64,000 nt of DNA, taken from the NCBI GenBank assembly GCA_018907035.1, contig JACCIC010000206.1:705001-769000 (forward strand), read 5' to 3'. The position numbers were made by a program, and so were the translations under genes. Within the stretch, counting starts at the first letter, position 1. The number at the start of each line of letters is the position of its first letter. Shown piece by piece: positions 13,004-25,830 of the stretch. The stretch comes from Sycobia sp. Sy_11. Taxonomy: Eukaryota > Arthropoda > Insecta > Hymenoptera > Epichrysomallidae. The notes beneath the pieces were generated by a model. That model was given only the letters and a program-made list of their open reading frames with translations, searched no databases and was not told the DNA's origin.

Positions 13004-13014
13004 CAATACACACA
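12911..13014. repeat. (TATC)n(CA)n(TA)n compound array
   Basis: Eight TATC-type units (one TCGA break), then a CA tract of about 36 bp, then a TA tract of about 24 bp, in direct succession without spacer. Three different units in one tract suggest stepwise conversion of one array into another. Confidence 0.96.
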
Positions 13015-13289
13015 CGTCTCTACACATTTTCTATATCTATTTTCGCATTCATATTTCATTGCAATCGATTGGAGGAGCAAGTAAGCTTTGGGGAAAAAAG
13101 TGAAAAGGAAAAAAGGAAGAAACAATTGATAGGAACGAAAAAAAAACGTCTTTGACATAAAGAAAATGGTAGAAAGAACGAAGGAAGGAAAAGGAAGAAG
13201 AGAAGCCGCTCGCCGCACGGTTTTCGGTATCCCCGAAGCACGGCAGATTGAACGCAATTCGACTGCAGGGCAGAAGGTTTTGCTTCTCT

Positions 13290-13350
13290 CTTTCATTATC
13301 TCTCTCCCTTTCTCTCTTTCTTTCTCTCCTCCTCTTCTTCTTCCTTCCTC
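13290..13350. repeat. CT-rich imperfect microsatellite
   Basis: TCTCTT and CTTCTT variants. The Ser-Leu frames on both strands are artefacts. Confidence 0.85.
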
Positions 13351-13758
13351 CCCCTTCCATCTTTGAATGTATCGATGTACCAGCAGACAAGCGAGGCAGA
13401 GAAAGCTCGAGGGGGCGCGGGTGAGATAAGCGCGCGCGCGCGGGGATCGTGTTCAAAAGTACAGGACCCGTTCCGCTGGGCGGGGGGGGGGAGATAGAAG
13501 GAGAAAAGGAAGGAATATCCGCGCGCGCGCGCGCGGCCCCCGTAACTCGATCGGGATGTAATTGGTAAATCTACGTGGAAAGGATATTGTCGAAGTTGGA
13601 GCAATCGGTGCAGGAAGGTCGTCGCCGTTGTCGTCGTCGTCGTCGTCCTCTCCTACTCGCCGTCGTCGATTCACGGACTCGCTCGTACACGAGCGCGCGC
13701 ACATTCACAAAAATACATACGCGCACACGCCTCATGCATTCGGAGAAGCGAGCTTCTT

Positions 13759-13787
13759 TCTTTTTTTTTTTTTTTTTTTTTTTTTTT
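13759..13787. repeat. Poly(T) tract
   Basis: More than 25 consecutive T residues after TTTC. Comparable poly(T) tracts lie at 20,650-20,676, 21,030-21,051, 28,857-28,880, 37,437-37,455 and 58,525-58,539. No retrocopy was recognised beside it. Confidence 0.92.
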
Positions 13788-13869
13788 CGAAGGCTTTGCA
13801 GCTGCCCCGGCTTTTCCGACCTTATTCGTACTGGGTAGTTTTAAGGGGACTAAGAGTAGTTAGAAATTG

Positions 13870-14400
13870 AAAAGAACTCTGGATTTTGGCGGAATTAAAC
13901 CGATGGCCTCCTTTGCACAGTGCTGGAAATACGATAATTTAGTTAAAAGCAGATGAGTTTATTGGTAAAAGTTTATTTGTGCAAAGAGTTTTTCACATTA
14001 TTATTATTTTTTGTTACCGTTGCTTAAGCTTTTTATAGAAATTTATCGAGCGGAGCTGGTCGGAAAAATAAATTGTCATTTTAAAACTCCGACTCGCCGT
14101 GGGATTTTATTTCAAGTTACATCGCAAGTTGAGAAAATGCCAATAATAAACAAGTGTCGTAAAATAAATTTAGTAATTAGTTAAACGAAATAAAACGAAG
14201 GCCGATAAAAGATAAATTCGTTTTCGTAAATAAAGATCGACAGAAATTTCAGGATGGCGACATTAATAGAAGTTCTGACTCGCAATTAGTCAAGCTGTCG
14301 CTAGCCCAATCTATCCCGCACCAAGTGGAAAACTCAAAAGTTAAAGTAGAAAAAAAACTAATCAAATAAAACCGAAAATCCCTTTAACCTTCCAGTGCGC
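13870..14400 (+). other. AT-rich block with weak terminal-exon signals
   Basis: GAAATTTCAG at 14,243-14,252 is a possible acceptor, and AATAAA occurs at 14,365-14,370. A frame of about 60 codons without ATG crosses the site and ends at the TAA inside that AATAAA. Another frame, continuing the phase of the 12,595-12,717 candidate exon, stops after 11 codons. Confidence 0.2.
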
Positions 14401-15249
14401 TCATTGTAAACCACTGACTTTGTGAATTTGTACGTTCGTTCTCTCCGATTAGCGACGTTGAATCGCTCGGGCAGAAGGCGAAACGTGGCGACGCTCGAAT
14501 GGCATAAGGAACGTGCGGGGCTTTGGGAAAAGATCGTCAGTGAGAGAAAAAAAGGGGGGGGGAGAGGTGAAACGAGCCGAGAGAAAGGGGAGAGAAAAAC
14601 GTTGCGGGACTTAAGGAGAAAGGCGGGTGAAGGGGGGAGAGCAGAAGGATTCGGTATATAAGGTTGTATGCGCGCGTATTCTCACAGAGTCATATATAGC
14701 GGGGTTTATACACCTTTTCTCAGGAGAGAAGAGATGCGGCAAGGATTAAGAAAGAACCGTCTCGAGAGAAAGGGAGAGTGGGGTGAGAGGGGCGCGGTGG
14801 AGGGGGTGGAGGGTGGGCGGGGGGGGGGCAGAAAAGTGGATAGAAGCGCAGTGGCAGCGCGGCCGTACCTACCGACCGGCGAGTGAGCGACTATCTACGT
14901 ATCAGCAATCTGTGACAAGTTGGCGTAATGAGGGCTCCTTCTTTGTGGAGGAGCGAGAGAGACGGCGTAGGGAAGGCCAATTATCGGGGCCCCGAGCTTC
15001 TTAGCCCCTGGTTTTCCTGGCTCTAACCCCTCTCCTTCCATCTTAAGATTTCAGTGCCATTGAGTTGCAGCTTCTGTCTCGGCTTGTCCCTCTTGCTGAC
15101 TTTCTCTGTCTCCGTTCCTCCTCTCCCTTCCCCGTAGCAATATACTTTATAAAAATCTTCTTGGAAAATCTCCCGGGATCTTTTTATTCTCCCAACGCGA
15201 TAAGCTATTGTTGAACAAAGGCTAATTGTTACTGATTCACGGGTGAACG

Positions 15250-17160
15250 ACAAAATATATAGCGGCAGACGTTATGATGAGAATGTACTAAATCGCGTCT
15301 TGTCTGCATCATTTATTTTCATAAATATAGAGAGGTAATTCGAAATCGTTTGTTTCCATAGGCGAATTTCAACGTTCAGCGCGTTTTTTGATTTCTCAGG
15401 TATTCCGTAGCAATGGTACTTCGCAAACTGCAGGTGGACATTTCGTACGTGAATTACTATTTATGCAGTATATTATATTTCTTAATAAGAAATAAACGTT
15501 CGTATACATTTTTTTGACAATGCGTAATGTGAAAATAAGAAAAAAATTAAACAAACTCATACGTCTGTTTTAGTTATTCATTCGATCGATCACCTGAGAA
15601 CAAATAAAAAGATAAAAATTTTCATTCGAATTATATACGCAAAGTATCAACTGTTTTTCAATCAGCTTTAAAATATTTCTAATGCATTAAATCTTTAGCA
15701 TTAAAATACTCATCAATCAATGTTCTGATTAACAAATCGATCGGTCTATGCCTTATCTGCATTCTTCATCGTTTTCTGTGAATACATCTCTATGATTTCT
15801 GAGACTGGCTTTCAACTTCCTCGTGCGACCACTTATGATTTTTCACCGAAGACTTGTAGAAGCCGAACAAGAAATGATCCATATCTTTGTAATACAATAC
15901 AGCAGTAGCCGTTTAAAGTAGTTTAAATATCTGTAAAGAACAGGATAAAAATAACGGTAAATTGAATATCAAATAACGGGAAAAAATAAAAAATATTTAC
16001 GGATACAGGTATGAGGAGTGAAAGATTCCCAGCATAAGTACGCCGGGGTGCAACATAGTGGAGGGAAAACGAGAGAGCCGAGGCGAAAGGTGGCGCCGAC
16101 GGGGCTTCGTCGCTTTCGATGGCAATGAACGAAACTCTTGTAATTAAGATATGTTAATCGTCGTAAAAACGTAATACCTATACATCCATATCCAGCAGAC
16201 GTGTGCGGATACAATACGGCGATCGTTAAATTTCATTACACCGAGCCACCAGAAGTTTTTTTCCTCTTCTTTCAACGTATACGCGAATCGAGCGCGCGCA
16301 CGGAAAGAAGAATTTCTGGTATATCGGAGTGCAGGGCCTTGGGGGGGGGGGGAGGGAGGAGGGAAGACGCGTTAAAAGGTTTAGTCTTCCATGCGCACAT
16401 CCGTATTAATCCGAAAGCGAAATTGTCCCGCGTTGACTCTGGCGAATGCGAAAAATACGTTACGGAGAGGCTTTTCAGTTAACGAATTTTCCCGATGGAA
16501 ATAGAAGAATTAGAAGGAATGCAGGTATAGTGCTGTTACAAAATAAAAAGAGAGAGAGAGAGAGAGAGAGATAAAAAGAATAACGGTTCATGGAAAAGTT
16601 AATTAACTGCGTTTATTAATATCGAATGTTTAAAGCTAAGTTTTTTTTTCTGCATTTTCAAGTTGTAATTAGTAAATATTTAATACACTGGTTGATAATA
16701 AAAAGGTTTCCAATATTAATTTCATATCTTACTCGTTAGCTAACTAATAACGAATGGATGACTTTCTTTGCTTATGCCTCTCTTGCCGTACGCCTCGCCA
16801 TTTCCTCGGATCGTAAGCACTCGAGTAAAATACTTTCCGGTTCGCGGCTTATTTTTATTTTCCTCATTTATTATTGGATTTTATTTATAATTCAGTAATT
16901 GAAACGGCACGTTTCGAACAATCTTACGCAGCGGCAAATAATAAATTTCGTCGGCATAATGAACAGATCGGGAGGCTAATGTACTATATAAATAATATTC
17001 CGCTGTTCCAAGTTAAACAACCCGGCGAAATTGCGAATATTTTCTTCTCCTGAGGCGCGGACTTTTTCACGATACCGGGTAAAATCTTAGTTTTTAAATC
17101 GACCTGAAAAGTTGCCGAGTTTTTTCTTAACTCCCCCCTCCTACCTAAATCTCTAGTGTA
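15250..17160. other. Mostly AT-rich, no gene supported
   Basis: Two AT-rich blocks (15.25-16.0 and 16.5-17.1 kb) flank a short GC-rich stretch with a poly(G) run at 16,339-16,351. Frames are short or purine-repeat driven. Confidence 0.5.
16548..16572. repeat. (GA)n microsatellite
   Basis: Short pure GA array in an otherwise AT-rich block. Confidence 0.93.
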
Positions 17161-18575
17161 TCCTCATAAACAGCTCCGAGGCACGGATTCTGCCGTTAGC
17201 CGTTTTGAAAGAAATGCCGCGCTTCGCGCGTGCGCTCGTAGCACGAAGGGAAGCGAGTCGGACTCGGAATAAAGTTGAGAGGAGAAAAAGATGAAAATAC
17301 CTGAGAGATTTTTGCGCGCGCGCACCCCCCCCCCCAGCCTCGTCACCCTGCCAACGTCGTAATCGTGCAAAAAGTTCATTCGATAAACGTCACTTACACA
17401 AAGCCAACGGTAACGAAACTCATTTCCTCGACCCCGTGGTCTCACTCCCCCTTCCCCCCCCCACCCACTCGCGGGCTGTGCTCCACTCGTCGCGGCTCTA
17501 TCGCGCGTCTCCTTAACCCCGCGGCGGCGCATTTAAGCGATCCTGCATATACACGCATAAGGGTTCAGAGCGCGGCAGGGGATGGGGTCTCGCGGAGAAG
17601 AAGTGAAGAAGATCTGAGGAAAATCGACTCCTCGTCGCGTGTGACCGTGTGTTTATATATAACCTTATACGAAGCCGGCGCCCTCGTTCCTTGCTATATC
17701 TCTGTGTCACCGAGCAATCGACTCGCGGTGCCGAGGGGCGGGAAGGAAAAAAGTAACCGTCGAACACCATCCTCCCCCTCCCTCCCTCTCTCTCTCTCTC
17801 TCTCTCTATCTTTTAGCTCGTAGCCGAGCTTGTACGTAGACGCCGCTACTACCGCTATGCTTGCAGAAGGGCTTTAAGAACGTGCTCGCAAAGTGGATCG
17901 AAAAGTGCTTAAGAGGATCGCGCGGGGATGTAGACGCGGCGCGTGCTGTGCGATGGGAAAAGGGCCGAACTAAAGTGCGTGTGCGTGTGTGTGTGTGTGT
18001 GTCAGTGTGTAGATGACTGTGTATGTGTATATGTATACCGGACATTATCGAGGGTTAACGCTCAAAGCGCAATCTTCGAAAGCGCCCGCGTGCCTGGAAG
18101 ATGTTTATTTGAAATTTTGTAGCGCGCGAAATTAGCCCCGTGTTTGCAATATAAGTTTTGTCGCGACTGCTGTCCTGCGCACTTCTCGACCCCCCCCCGC
18201 CTCACCCGCCGCCCCGTGCCGCTCAACTCGATTTCCGCTCGAGCGGCAGCGAATGATAATGTCAGAGCCTTGGGCCTCTATTTCCATTACTTCCGGGTCG
18301 CGGAAAAATATACTTCGCGATTCGTATATCGAAGTCATTCGAGCATAGCCGTCTCTACATCGGCACGATTCCGAGCAAAAGGTACGGCATAAAAAGTTCT
18401 GAAAAGTTCATCGACCACTGGGGGGGGGGGCGGCTACAAAATTGGCACTCCCCTATACATCAAATATAAACTAATTATCGCTTGGAGGAGTGCTCACTGT
18501 CAGGAACAGTTAAGAGTTCGAAAATCCGAATACCTCGCCGCGCGTCCCTGCTTCCATCTTGCTTTTCCGCTGTTA

Positions 18576-18589
18576 TGTGTATATGTATG

Positions 18590-18678
<89 letters not shown>

Positions 18679-18679
18679 G
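18576..18679. repeat. (TA)n(TG)n(TA)n compound array
   Basis: Two TA tracts separated by GTTATATATATA, a TG tract at 18,641-18,666, and a short TA end. Confidence 0.96.
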
Positions 18680-19229
18680 ATGTTGAAATCGCGAGCCATC
18701 GCGGCCGATTGCACCCGCGTGCCCGGCGATCCGTCCGTGACTAATTGAAATATTCTCCGCGGCCGTGTGTCGGGTGCGTCGATCTGTGCTCTCTCGAGCG
18801 ATCGCTCCGTCTACGTACGTATATTTGTGTGTGCGTTTGCGTGTGTAGGTGACGTATAGCCACTTTGACAAAGGCGATCAGTCTCCACCTCGCCGCGCGT
18901 GCACAAAGGATGATTTGTCACTTGGGGGAGCTGGGGGAGGGGGCGGGCGAAACTTACAGGTCGACCAAGGGACGAGGGATGAGCATCGGGCTTTTGTCCG
19001 CGTCGCGCGAGAGATCTATTGCGCACGTACGCTACCTCGGCCGAGACGCGCAGGTGACCACCAGGACTCGCGAACGATTCTACGCCGCGTGGGCGTCCAA
19101 GCCCGTATCGAGACACACACACACACAATGGGCGGCAGAGTAGCACAGCCGCGTGTCATTTATTCTCGCGATCTGTAACGTATATATAGATCGCACTCGC
19201 GCGACAGGATTGAGTTTCGTGGAGGTGAA

Positions 19230-20200
19230 AATTAAACTTGACCGGGAACGTATTGTTCATTTTACGACTTGTGCGTGGTGTTAACAAAAATCGCACAATG
19301 ATATAGTGATATTATTGCATTGGTCGTTCTTTATAAAGTTTATGAATGTTCAAGATTTTTAAAATTTATTAAATTTTTCACTAGTTATATATTTAAATCT
19401 GTTAGATATAATAAATCTGCTAGCTTTTGTATATAGAATCCTACATCTATCATGGAATATAATAAATTGCGGTAGTACTTATTTTTATCCGTTTTTTACC
19501 AAGAAATAAAAATGAATTCTAGTCCAATTAGTACCTGCATATTCGAGAATATAGATACTATGATGTAAAAGTGTTGATAGATACAAAGTAAATAACAAAG
19601 ACAACAAATCTTAATATACCATTTACAAAGTATCAGTTTGTCTAGCACATTTTCATATGATATTTTCTGATGAATTTAAAGGCGCACTTTAACCCGTACG
19701 CGTTTAATTATACCATGAAACCTTCGAATATATATGACGACTAATAGTTTAATTTAAACAAGGCTTTAATGAATTTTTACCTTTTATAATTTTTATATTG
19801 TCCAAACACGTAGCTTATATTTTATAATTTAATTTTACAAGTTTTACAATCGCGCAATACTTTGACATTAATAGCAGGATGTGCTATAGAAAATGCGCGA
19901 CATTAGAAGGATCTATTTGACACATATGTTAAAATTGATTATAAAATGCATATTGAAAAAGTACTCTACACTTAGCACCATAATTTCTTACATTTATGTA
20001 TATTGACATATAACGAATTATTTTCTCTGCTTATCTATCACATCCAGATTTTTTCTTGTCAATTTTTGTTTTTACTTCATAAGACGCTATCGTTACTCTT
20101 CTATACAGGATCTTAGCTGAATATATTTCAATATACGTGTATAGTAATCAATACGAGTGTATAATTTTTTTCACGCTCTAAGACTGACAATTTCTGAATA
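19230..20200. other. AT-rich block, no gene seen
   Basis: About 1 kb with frequent stops in all frames and no long microsatellite or inverted repeat noticed. Confidence 0.55.
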
Positions 20201-20646
20201 CGCCCGGTGTAACAGCTGCTCATTTTACAGCGCTGTTAGTTCGCCGTACTTACAGTTCTCGCGCTTGGTTTTCATATTTCAAATAAGGGTGACGTGGCAA
20301 AGCGGAACCGGGACGCGGCGGCGAAATTCCGATTGCCAAATAAAAATCTCGTTACGCGCGCTCTCCCGACAATTCGGTTCGGTTCGTCCATGTTAGGACG
20401 CCGCCTGCAAGCGGTATCGGCACGCCCGCAGATCGAGCCGTTCGACGGCTGCGACGGCCACGTGTAAGCAGGAAGTTACCTCCGGCCGAGCGAATCTCAC
20501 GCCCGTACGACTCGACCGCGAGCTCTTCGCGTCCCGTACCTCGCGCTCTCGAATAACGCAATAGCCGCGTATCGACACTGCGGATTTCGTCAAAATCGTC
20601 GGCATTTTATTAGCGCACGACTCGAAGCTCGAGCGCGCGATGTGCC

Positions 20647-20677
<31 letters not shown>

Positions 20678-20899
20678 GCATAAACACTCGATCGTCATTC
20701 GCGTCGAACAACAACGAACTCTCTGTCGTTGTCGCAAAACAACGTCCAAATTGGAATTTCTCGTATTTAGATTCGAAATTACGGATATTTTCAGTTTTCC
20801 TTACCTTAGCCTTGGATTCGCAGAATTGAACGTAAACATTGTGAAACGCGCGGATGGCATTTCTGTCTCGTGCAAGACGAAGGTAAATAAATCGATTAC

Positions 20900-22110
20900 G
20901 CTTGTGAATACTATTATATAAAATCTAAAGTATCGAAAGTAGTTGATCTTGCTCATTGGATATGCAATACTGAACTTTGGCCACTTTTGAAAGAAAATTA
21001 AAAAAATACTTTTATTCTATAAAGTTCGTGTTTTTTTTTTTTTTTTTTTTTTGAAAAATCACGGAAAAAGGAAGACGCTTCAAGTACATCGTTCACGGTT
21101 TGATTTCCCTCTTCAATACCTGTACTGATTTTTTTCTATTAATTACATAATTTTCTTTTTCAACTTACTTTACAAGTGTTATTTATTTCTGTATTTTTTT
21201 ATTTTTCGTTTATTTATGCATAGCTTGCATCAATCAATCTGGCGAATATAGACTATCTTAGACCCGTAAAGCTTAGTAAAATACAAAATATAATCATTAT
21301 AGTTGGATTGTGTAAATAATGTTGTTGTATCGTCGCAGCAATAGAAGAAGGATTATTACATTAATCAGCTGGGGAAGCGAGTCGTACAGGAGCGATTTAA
21401 TTGAAAAGCCAACGATCGGCGTCGGGGAGTAAAGCGTATGAATCCAGCGCGATATAAACTATAGTACCATCGATTAGAATGATGCATAGACTCTAGAGTC
21501 TACTCAATTCTGCTCCATTACTGAGGCGGGTAGCGAGGGCGAGGGGGGGGGGGAGGAGCGGCGCTTCAGAAACGTTCAAACAAAATTTGTAGATTTATCG
21601 ATAAGCTGAATTAGGTCGAATTGAATGCTCAAGTCGTCCTTCGATTATTTTATTACGCGTTATACATTGGTACGAAGGCAGCTCGATGCGTCGATGCACG
21701 ACGAGTATCGCCAAAGAGATATTTAGATCTATTTCTTTATATGTTTATGTGTAACGATATTACATCGTGTAATATAACCAAGTGTCAATCTTTGAATTGC
21801 AGCACATGAATCATTCGTTGCTTAATACAACGCGGCTATCTAATTTCTTATTACTCATTCTGGATTCTTCCTCAGTCGAGTTTTACAACTTATGTGTCAT
21901 ACATAACTCTCAATCTAACTTTTGCCGGGGCTCTTGCCTCTGTATATAATTGCGAGTGTTGCACCCTAGGCTTGAACGTTTTCTCCGAGTTAATCAAATA
22001 AATCCATTTCTACAGATTTATATATACGAATATAATAATCAATAAAAGAAAAAAAACCTCGAACGTATCGTGAGGATACGTCGTTATCAAAGCAAAGAAT
22101 TCTTATATAT
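20900..22110. other. Mixed AT-rich DNA, no gene supported
   Basis: Holds a poly(T) tract at 21,030-21,051, a poly(G) run at 21,544-21,554, a 14-bp palindrome AGACTCTAGAGTCT at 21,488-21,501, and an unrecognised 62-codon frame at 21,621-21,809 with four Cys near its C-terminus. Confidence 0.45.
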
Positions 22111-22121
22111 GTGTAGGTATG

Positions 22122-22125
<4 letters not shown>

Positions 22126-22171
<46 letters not shown>
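22126..22171. repeat. (TA)n microsatellite
   Basis: About 43 bp pure, preceded by GTATGTATGTG variants. Confidence 0.97.
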
Positions 22172-22172
<1 letters not shown>

Positions 22173-22448
22173 CCCGAAACGACGATTTATCACGGAATTC
22201 CTTGCAACAATAATTATCCGAAACGCCATAAATTCGAAACTCCCTTTCGGCCTGCTCTCCGTCGTCGGCCCTAATTCAGGCAACTGCATCTCTCATCCCG
22301 CTGCTACGGGCCGAAAAGAAAAAAGAGGAGGAATACGAAAAAAAGTGCATCGGTATACGGAGGATCGAGATTTGCCGGCACGCGGGGAAGCGAGAAAGGA
22401 AAAACAAGCAGGCCTATTATATATATCGGCCTCCCCTTAAAACCCAGT

Positions 22449-22449
<1 letters not shown>

Positions 22450-22488
<39 letters not shown>

Positions 22489-22503
22489 CTCTCTCGCTCT
22501 CTC
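22450..22503. repeat. (CT)n microsatellite
   Basis: CT array with CGCT breaks, followed after about 50 bp by poly(T) at 22,551-22,573. Confidence 0.95.
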
Positions 22504-24688
22504 CTTCCTTTTTCTCCTCGACGCAGGCATAGAGAGTCCGAGAGTTGCTTCTTTTTTTTCTTTTTTTTTTTTTGGCTCAACGTACAGGCGCGCGCATATC
22601 CTCTCTCATATTTTCAGCTCGCGGGCGGCGCGCGCGCGCGCTCGCGCATTAAGTTCGCGCCGATCAAAGGGAAAACTCGCGGGGCGCGCTCTCCGAAGGA
22701 TGCCTGGCGCGCGAGGAGCGCGCTCGCAAGCTCAAGGAGAGGAGATACGTGCGAGCCGGCGAGCGAGCGGGGGAGAGCCGCGCGCGGCCGGCCTCCTCCA
22801 CCCGCCTCCCCCCCCCCATCCCACCCCAATCCAGCCTCCTCCCACGGCGTCGCGCCGGCGTGCATTGGTCCACGGGCCGTTTGATGGATTGCCCCGGCGA
22901 TCTCTCGCCGTGTTCCAAAGTGATTGCATATCGCGCTGCTCATCTCGACTTCGATGAAGATCGATCGACGACCATTAAAGCCCCTACAAATCTATATGCG
23001 CCGCGGACCCGCGAAGGGCCGGGAGGGCGGGGGAGCGAGTGCGGGCGATTTGCATGCGGCCGAGGAGTAGGCGAGGAGGACGAGGAGGAGGGTGGGGCGG
23101 GGGGGGGGGTTGTAGCCCGTACCCGAGATCGCGGGCGTAATTAGATCAGTCGATACCTCATTCGACCGACAATGGAATTAATACGAACGTCCTCCTCCGC
23201 TTGCGCTCTCCTCGTCTTCTTATCCTTTCGATCGTTCGGTATAGGTACTGTTTTATATATATATATCTACGTACTCGCGAGCTTCTTGTTTCGGTCGCGT
23301 AAGTACCGCGTCTGTGGTTACCGCGCTAATGGGAGAGGCCGCTTTGCTCTCGCATGCATTAACCTTTTTTTTTTTTTACCTCCTCTTCTTTCTTTATTTC
23401 GATCTCTCGTTCTTCTTATTTTCAAGCACGGCAGAGTGCTTCTATATATACGAGCGACCGACGAGGCCTCGGAGGTTGGGGATAATTTTTGTTTAATAAT
23501 GCGCCCTAGAATCGCGGCGTCATAGGGCGCACTTAAGGCGCCGATGTAGAAGTTCAAAGAAAAAAGAAGCCAAAAAAAGGACGAATCGTCGTTAAGCGCG
23601 GGAAGTAAAAATTTTCCGGGACGCGAAGGCAAATGAGAAAATCGCGCTCGCGAACGTGTATTAGACGTTGCCGAGTGAAAACGTGGCGGTATTTCGATCC
23701 GAAGTAGAAAAGAAGGATGCGCTGCCTCGTTTCATTGGTATTCCAGTTTTCCGCTACAGTATTTACATAAAATATAATTTATATGTATACGTTATATATA
23801 TATGCGTGATAACCGCGATAATATTATAATATAAACTTCTCGGATGTAACATAAGAATTTAGCGAAACGTACGCGACTATATAGTATATGTATATACTTT
23901 GGCATGCACGCAATGACAGCAATATCCATGCGATCTATAGACTATAACCTATAGAGGGGCAGAACATACTGAATAATTAATCGCGCATCACTAGCATAAT
24001 TCACCTTCGCGCGGAGGGGGCAGCGAAGCGAGCGCTTCCTTATAAGTGTGTTATATCTAAATAATAAATAAAGCATCGCAAACAAACCGACGGTATGGCG
24101 AAATGCGCACGCGCGCTCTTAGCGGTCCGATAATCGACGAGTGGAAGGAAAAAGGTCGAGCGCATATTGTGAGCATCGATGGTGGGGGGGGGGGGAGGGT
24201 GGCACAGTTGAGCTTCGCGCCATTATGGCCGATTATCATAAAGTAAACGACGACGGCGGGGGAAGAACGAATTGCCCCAAAATTGCCCGCGTATACGCGC
24301 AGTCATTCGCAAAACTCGGAGGACCGTTTTTGCTCAAAGTACCCTTTTTTTTCTCCGATCTCTCTCTCTCTCTCTCCCTTTCTGCCCCCCCCCCCTCGCA
24401 ATTGGGCCGTGGCTCTCTAAATTGCGTCGAGCCGACGACGCGGCGGGGGAAGATCTCCTTAGCGCATAATACGACCGTTCGAGCCGCAATCGAGCTCGCG
24501 CCTCGGCGGCGCGAATTTTACGCACCGGTTTCTTATTTGGCGCAGAAGCGACGCGCGCCCTGTCCGGAGGCCTCTTTTACGACGGTCAACGAGAGCGCGC
24601 GAGAGATAGAGAGAGGGAGAGAGAGAGTGGGAGAGAGCCGGGTCATTAGTCGTCCGGCAGGGCTTGCCTGCGTGCACGCGCACAAACA

Positions 24689-24690
<2 letters not shown>
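22504..24690. other. CpG-rich, no gene supported
   Basis: Very GC-rich from 22.6 to 23.1 kb with (CG)n, long G and C runs. The many overlapping long frames on both strands are explained by low stop density; none resembles a known protein. Confidence 0.5.

Positions 24691-24691
<1 letters not shown>

Positions 24692-24746
<55 letters not shown>
24692..24746. repeat. (TA)n microsatellite
   Basis: About 54 bp pure array, one of the longest in the window. A purine tract (GA, 24,603-24,637) lies on its left and a CA tract at 24,774-24,785 on its right. Confidence 0.97.
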
Positions 24747-24748
<2 letters not shown>

Positions 24749-25739
24749 TCCGTGCGTACTGCGTATACACATTACACACACACACATATCGAATAGCCGC
24801 GCAGCACGTAGAGACAGGTTGGCGAGGCAGGGCACGGATATATGGCGTTCTATTCGCTAAAAAGGGACGAGGAGGTGGCGCGGGGGGAAGGCACAGCCGG
24901 CAGGAGTAATAACACACGCCGCCGGCCTAACTAGCGGCGCGGTACTTAATTCCTGAAATATTTTTGCTCGTATATAACGTACGAGGCGAAAATGAATGTG
25001 TCCGTGTGTGTATGTGCGCGCGCTCTCGCGGAGCGGATAGAGCGGCTGGGCGCGAAAAAACGCGACCGCGGCGATTTTAAGTGTTCCTGTTTCCTCTCTA
25101 GCGCGTGCGCCCGCCATTTTTTTCTCCCCCTCCCCCCGCCCCCCATCCTGTATATATCTTCCTCTTCCTCGCGCGGCTCTACGGGCTACGCGCAACGGCG
25201 GCCGGGAAATGCGCGCAGTTCCGCCGCTCTGCGGCATCGGTCGCGAGCGGGATGCTCATCAGCTGGCCGACCGATGAGCTAACTTCGAGTCCGTGATCGG
25301 GCCCTGCTACTGACTTCATTCCAGGGATGCTTGTCGATGTATATTGGGACATCTTTTATGTAAGCGAAATCCGTCGCGTAGTTTCAAAATATATTTTTGA
25401 ATTCAAAATGTAAAATGTATTTTTTCCTATTGAAAATAACGTAACGACGAAATATTTTTATTTAGCGTTGTTCTTATTTTGTCCAAACTAATTTACGTGA
25501 AAAAGTAATATGTTTTTTGAACATCCATACCGAATTTTGAGTGAGCACTGATGTGTCAAACGTGAATGTCGACATTGTTGGATATGAAGCTTTGTTGAAA
25601 AGCTATATACTCGAGTCAGCTTCGATTCTTTTTAATGATTTCAAAATGTACTTAGGTCGATTGTTTCTAATTAAATTAACAATTATTTTTATCATCCACA
25701 GAGTCTTTATACAATAATCTAATGATAATTATATAATGA

Positions 25740-25830
25740 CGGTCAGACTGTCCTTGTTTCTAATCAGGGACTGAACTTTGTTAAGATAAACCGAGGCAGT
25801 TCGAAACGTCGGGCGAAGATATAAGATCAT
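25740..25830 (+). mobile_element. Decayed Penelope-type / hammerhead-like motif
   Basis: The segment contains an AAGA, a small stem-loop, then CGAAACGTCG at 25,802-25,811. The stem is AAACCG at 25,788-25,793 against CAGTTC at 25,797-25,802 with a 3-nt loop. Its two mismatched pairs would both be repaired by a single G-to-A reversal, one of them at a CpG-decay position. The layout (CTGAAGA-like core, stem II, GAAAC, GTC) resembles the hammerhead ribozyme motifs described in terminal repeats of Penelope-like retroelements. The first core box is degenerate (GTTAAGA), so catalytic activity is unlikely. No reverse transcriptase or GIY-YIG frame is recognisable nearby. The assignment rests on motif memory only. 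Confidence 0.25.

Noticed and set aside
13759..13787. Poly(T) as the poly(A) tail of a minus-strand retrocopy
   Set aside because: No coding remnant, target-site duplication or SINE-like sequence is visible next to it or the other poly(T) tracts.
24141..24860. 239-codon plus-strand ORF
   Set aside because: Built from poly(G), CT, GA and TA arrays; opposite-strand frames are equally long, as expected of stop-poor DNA.
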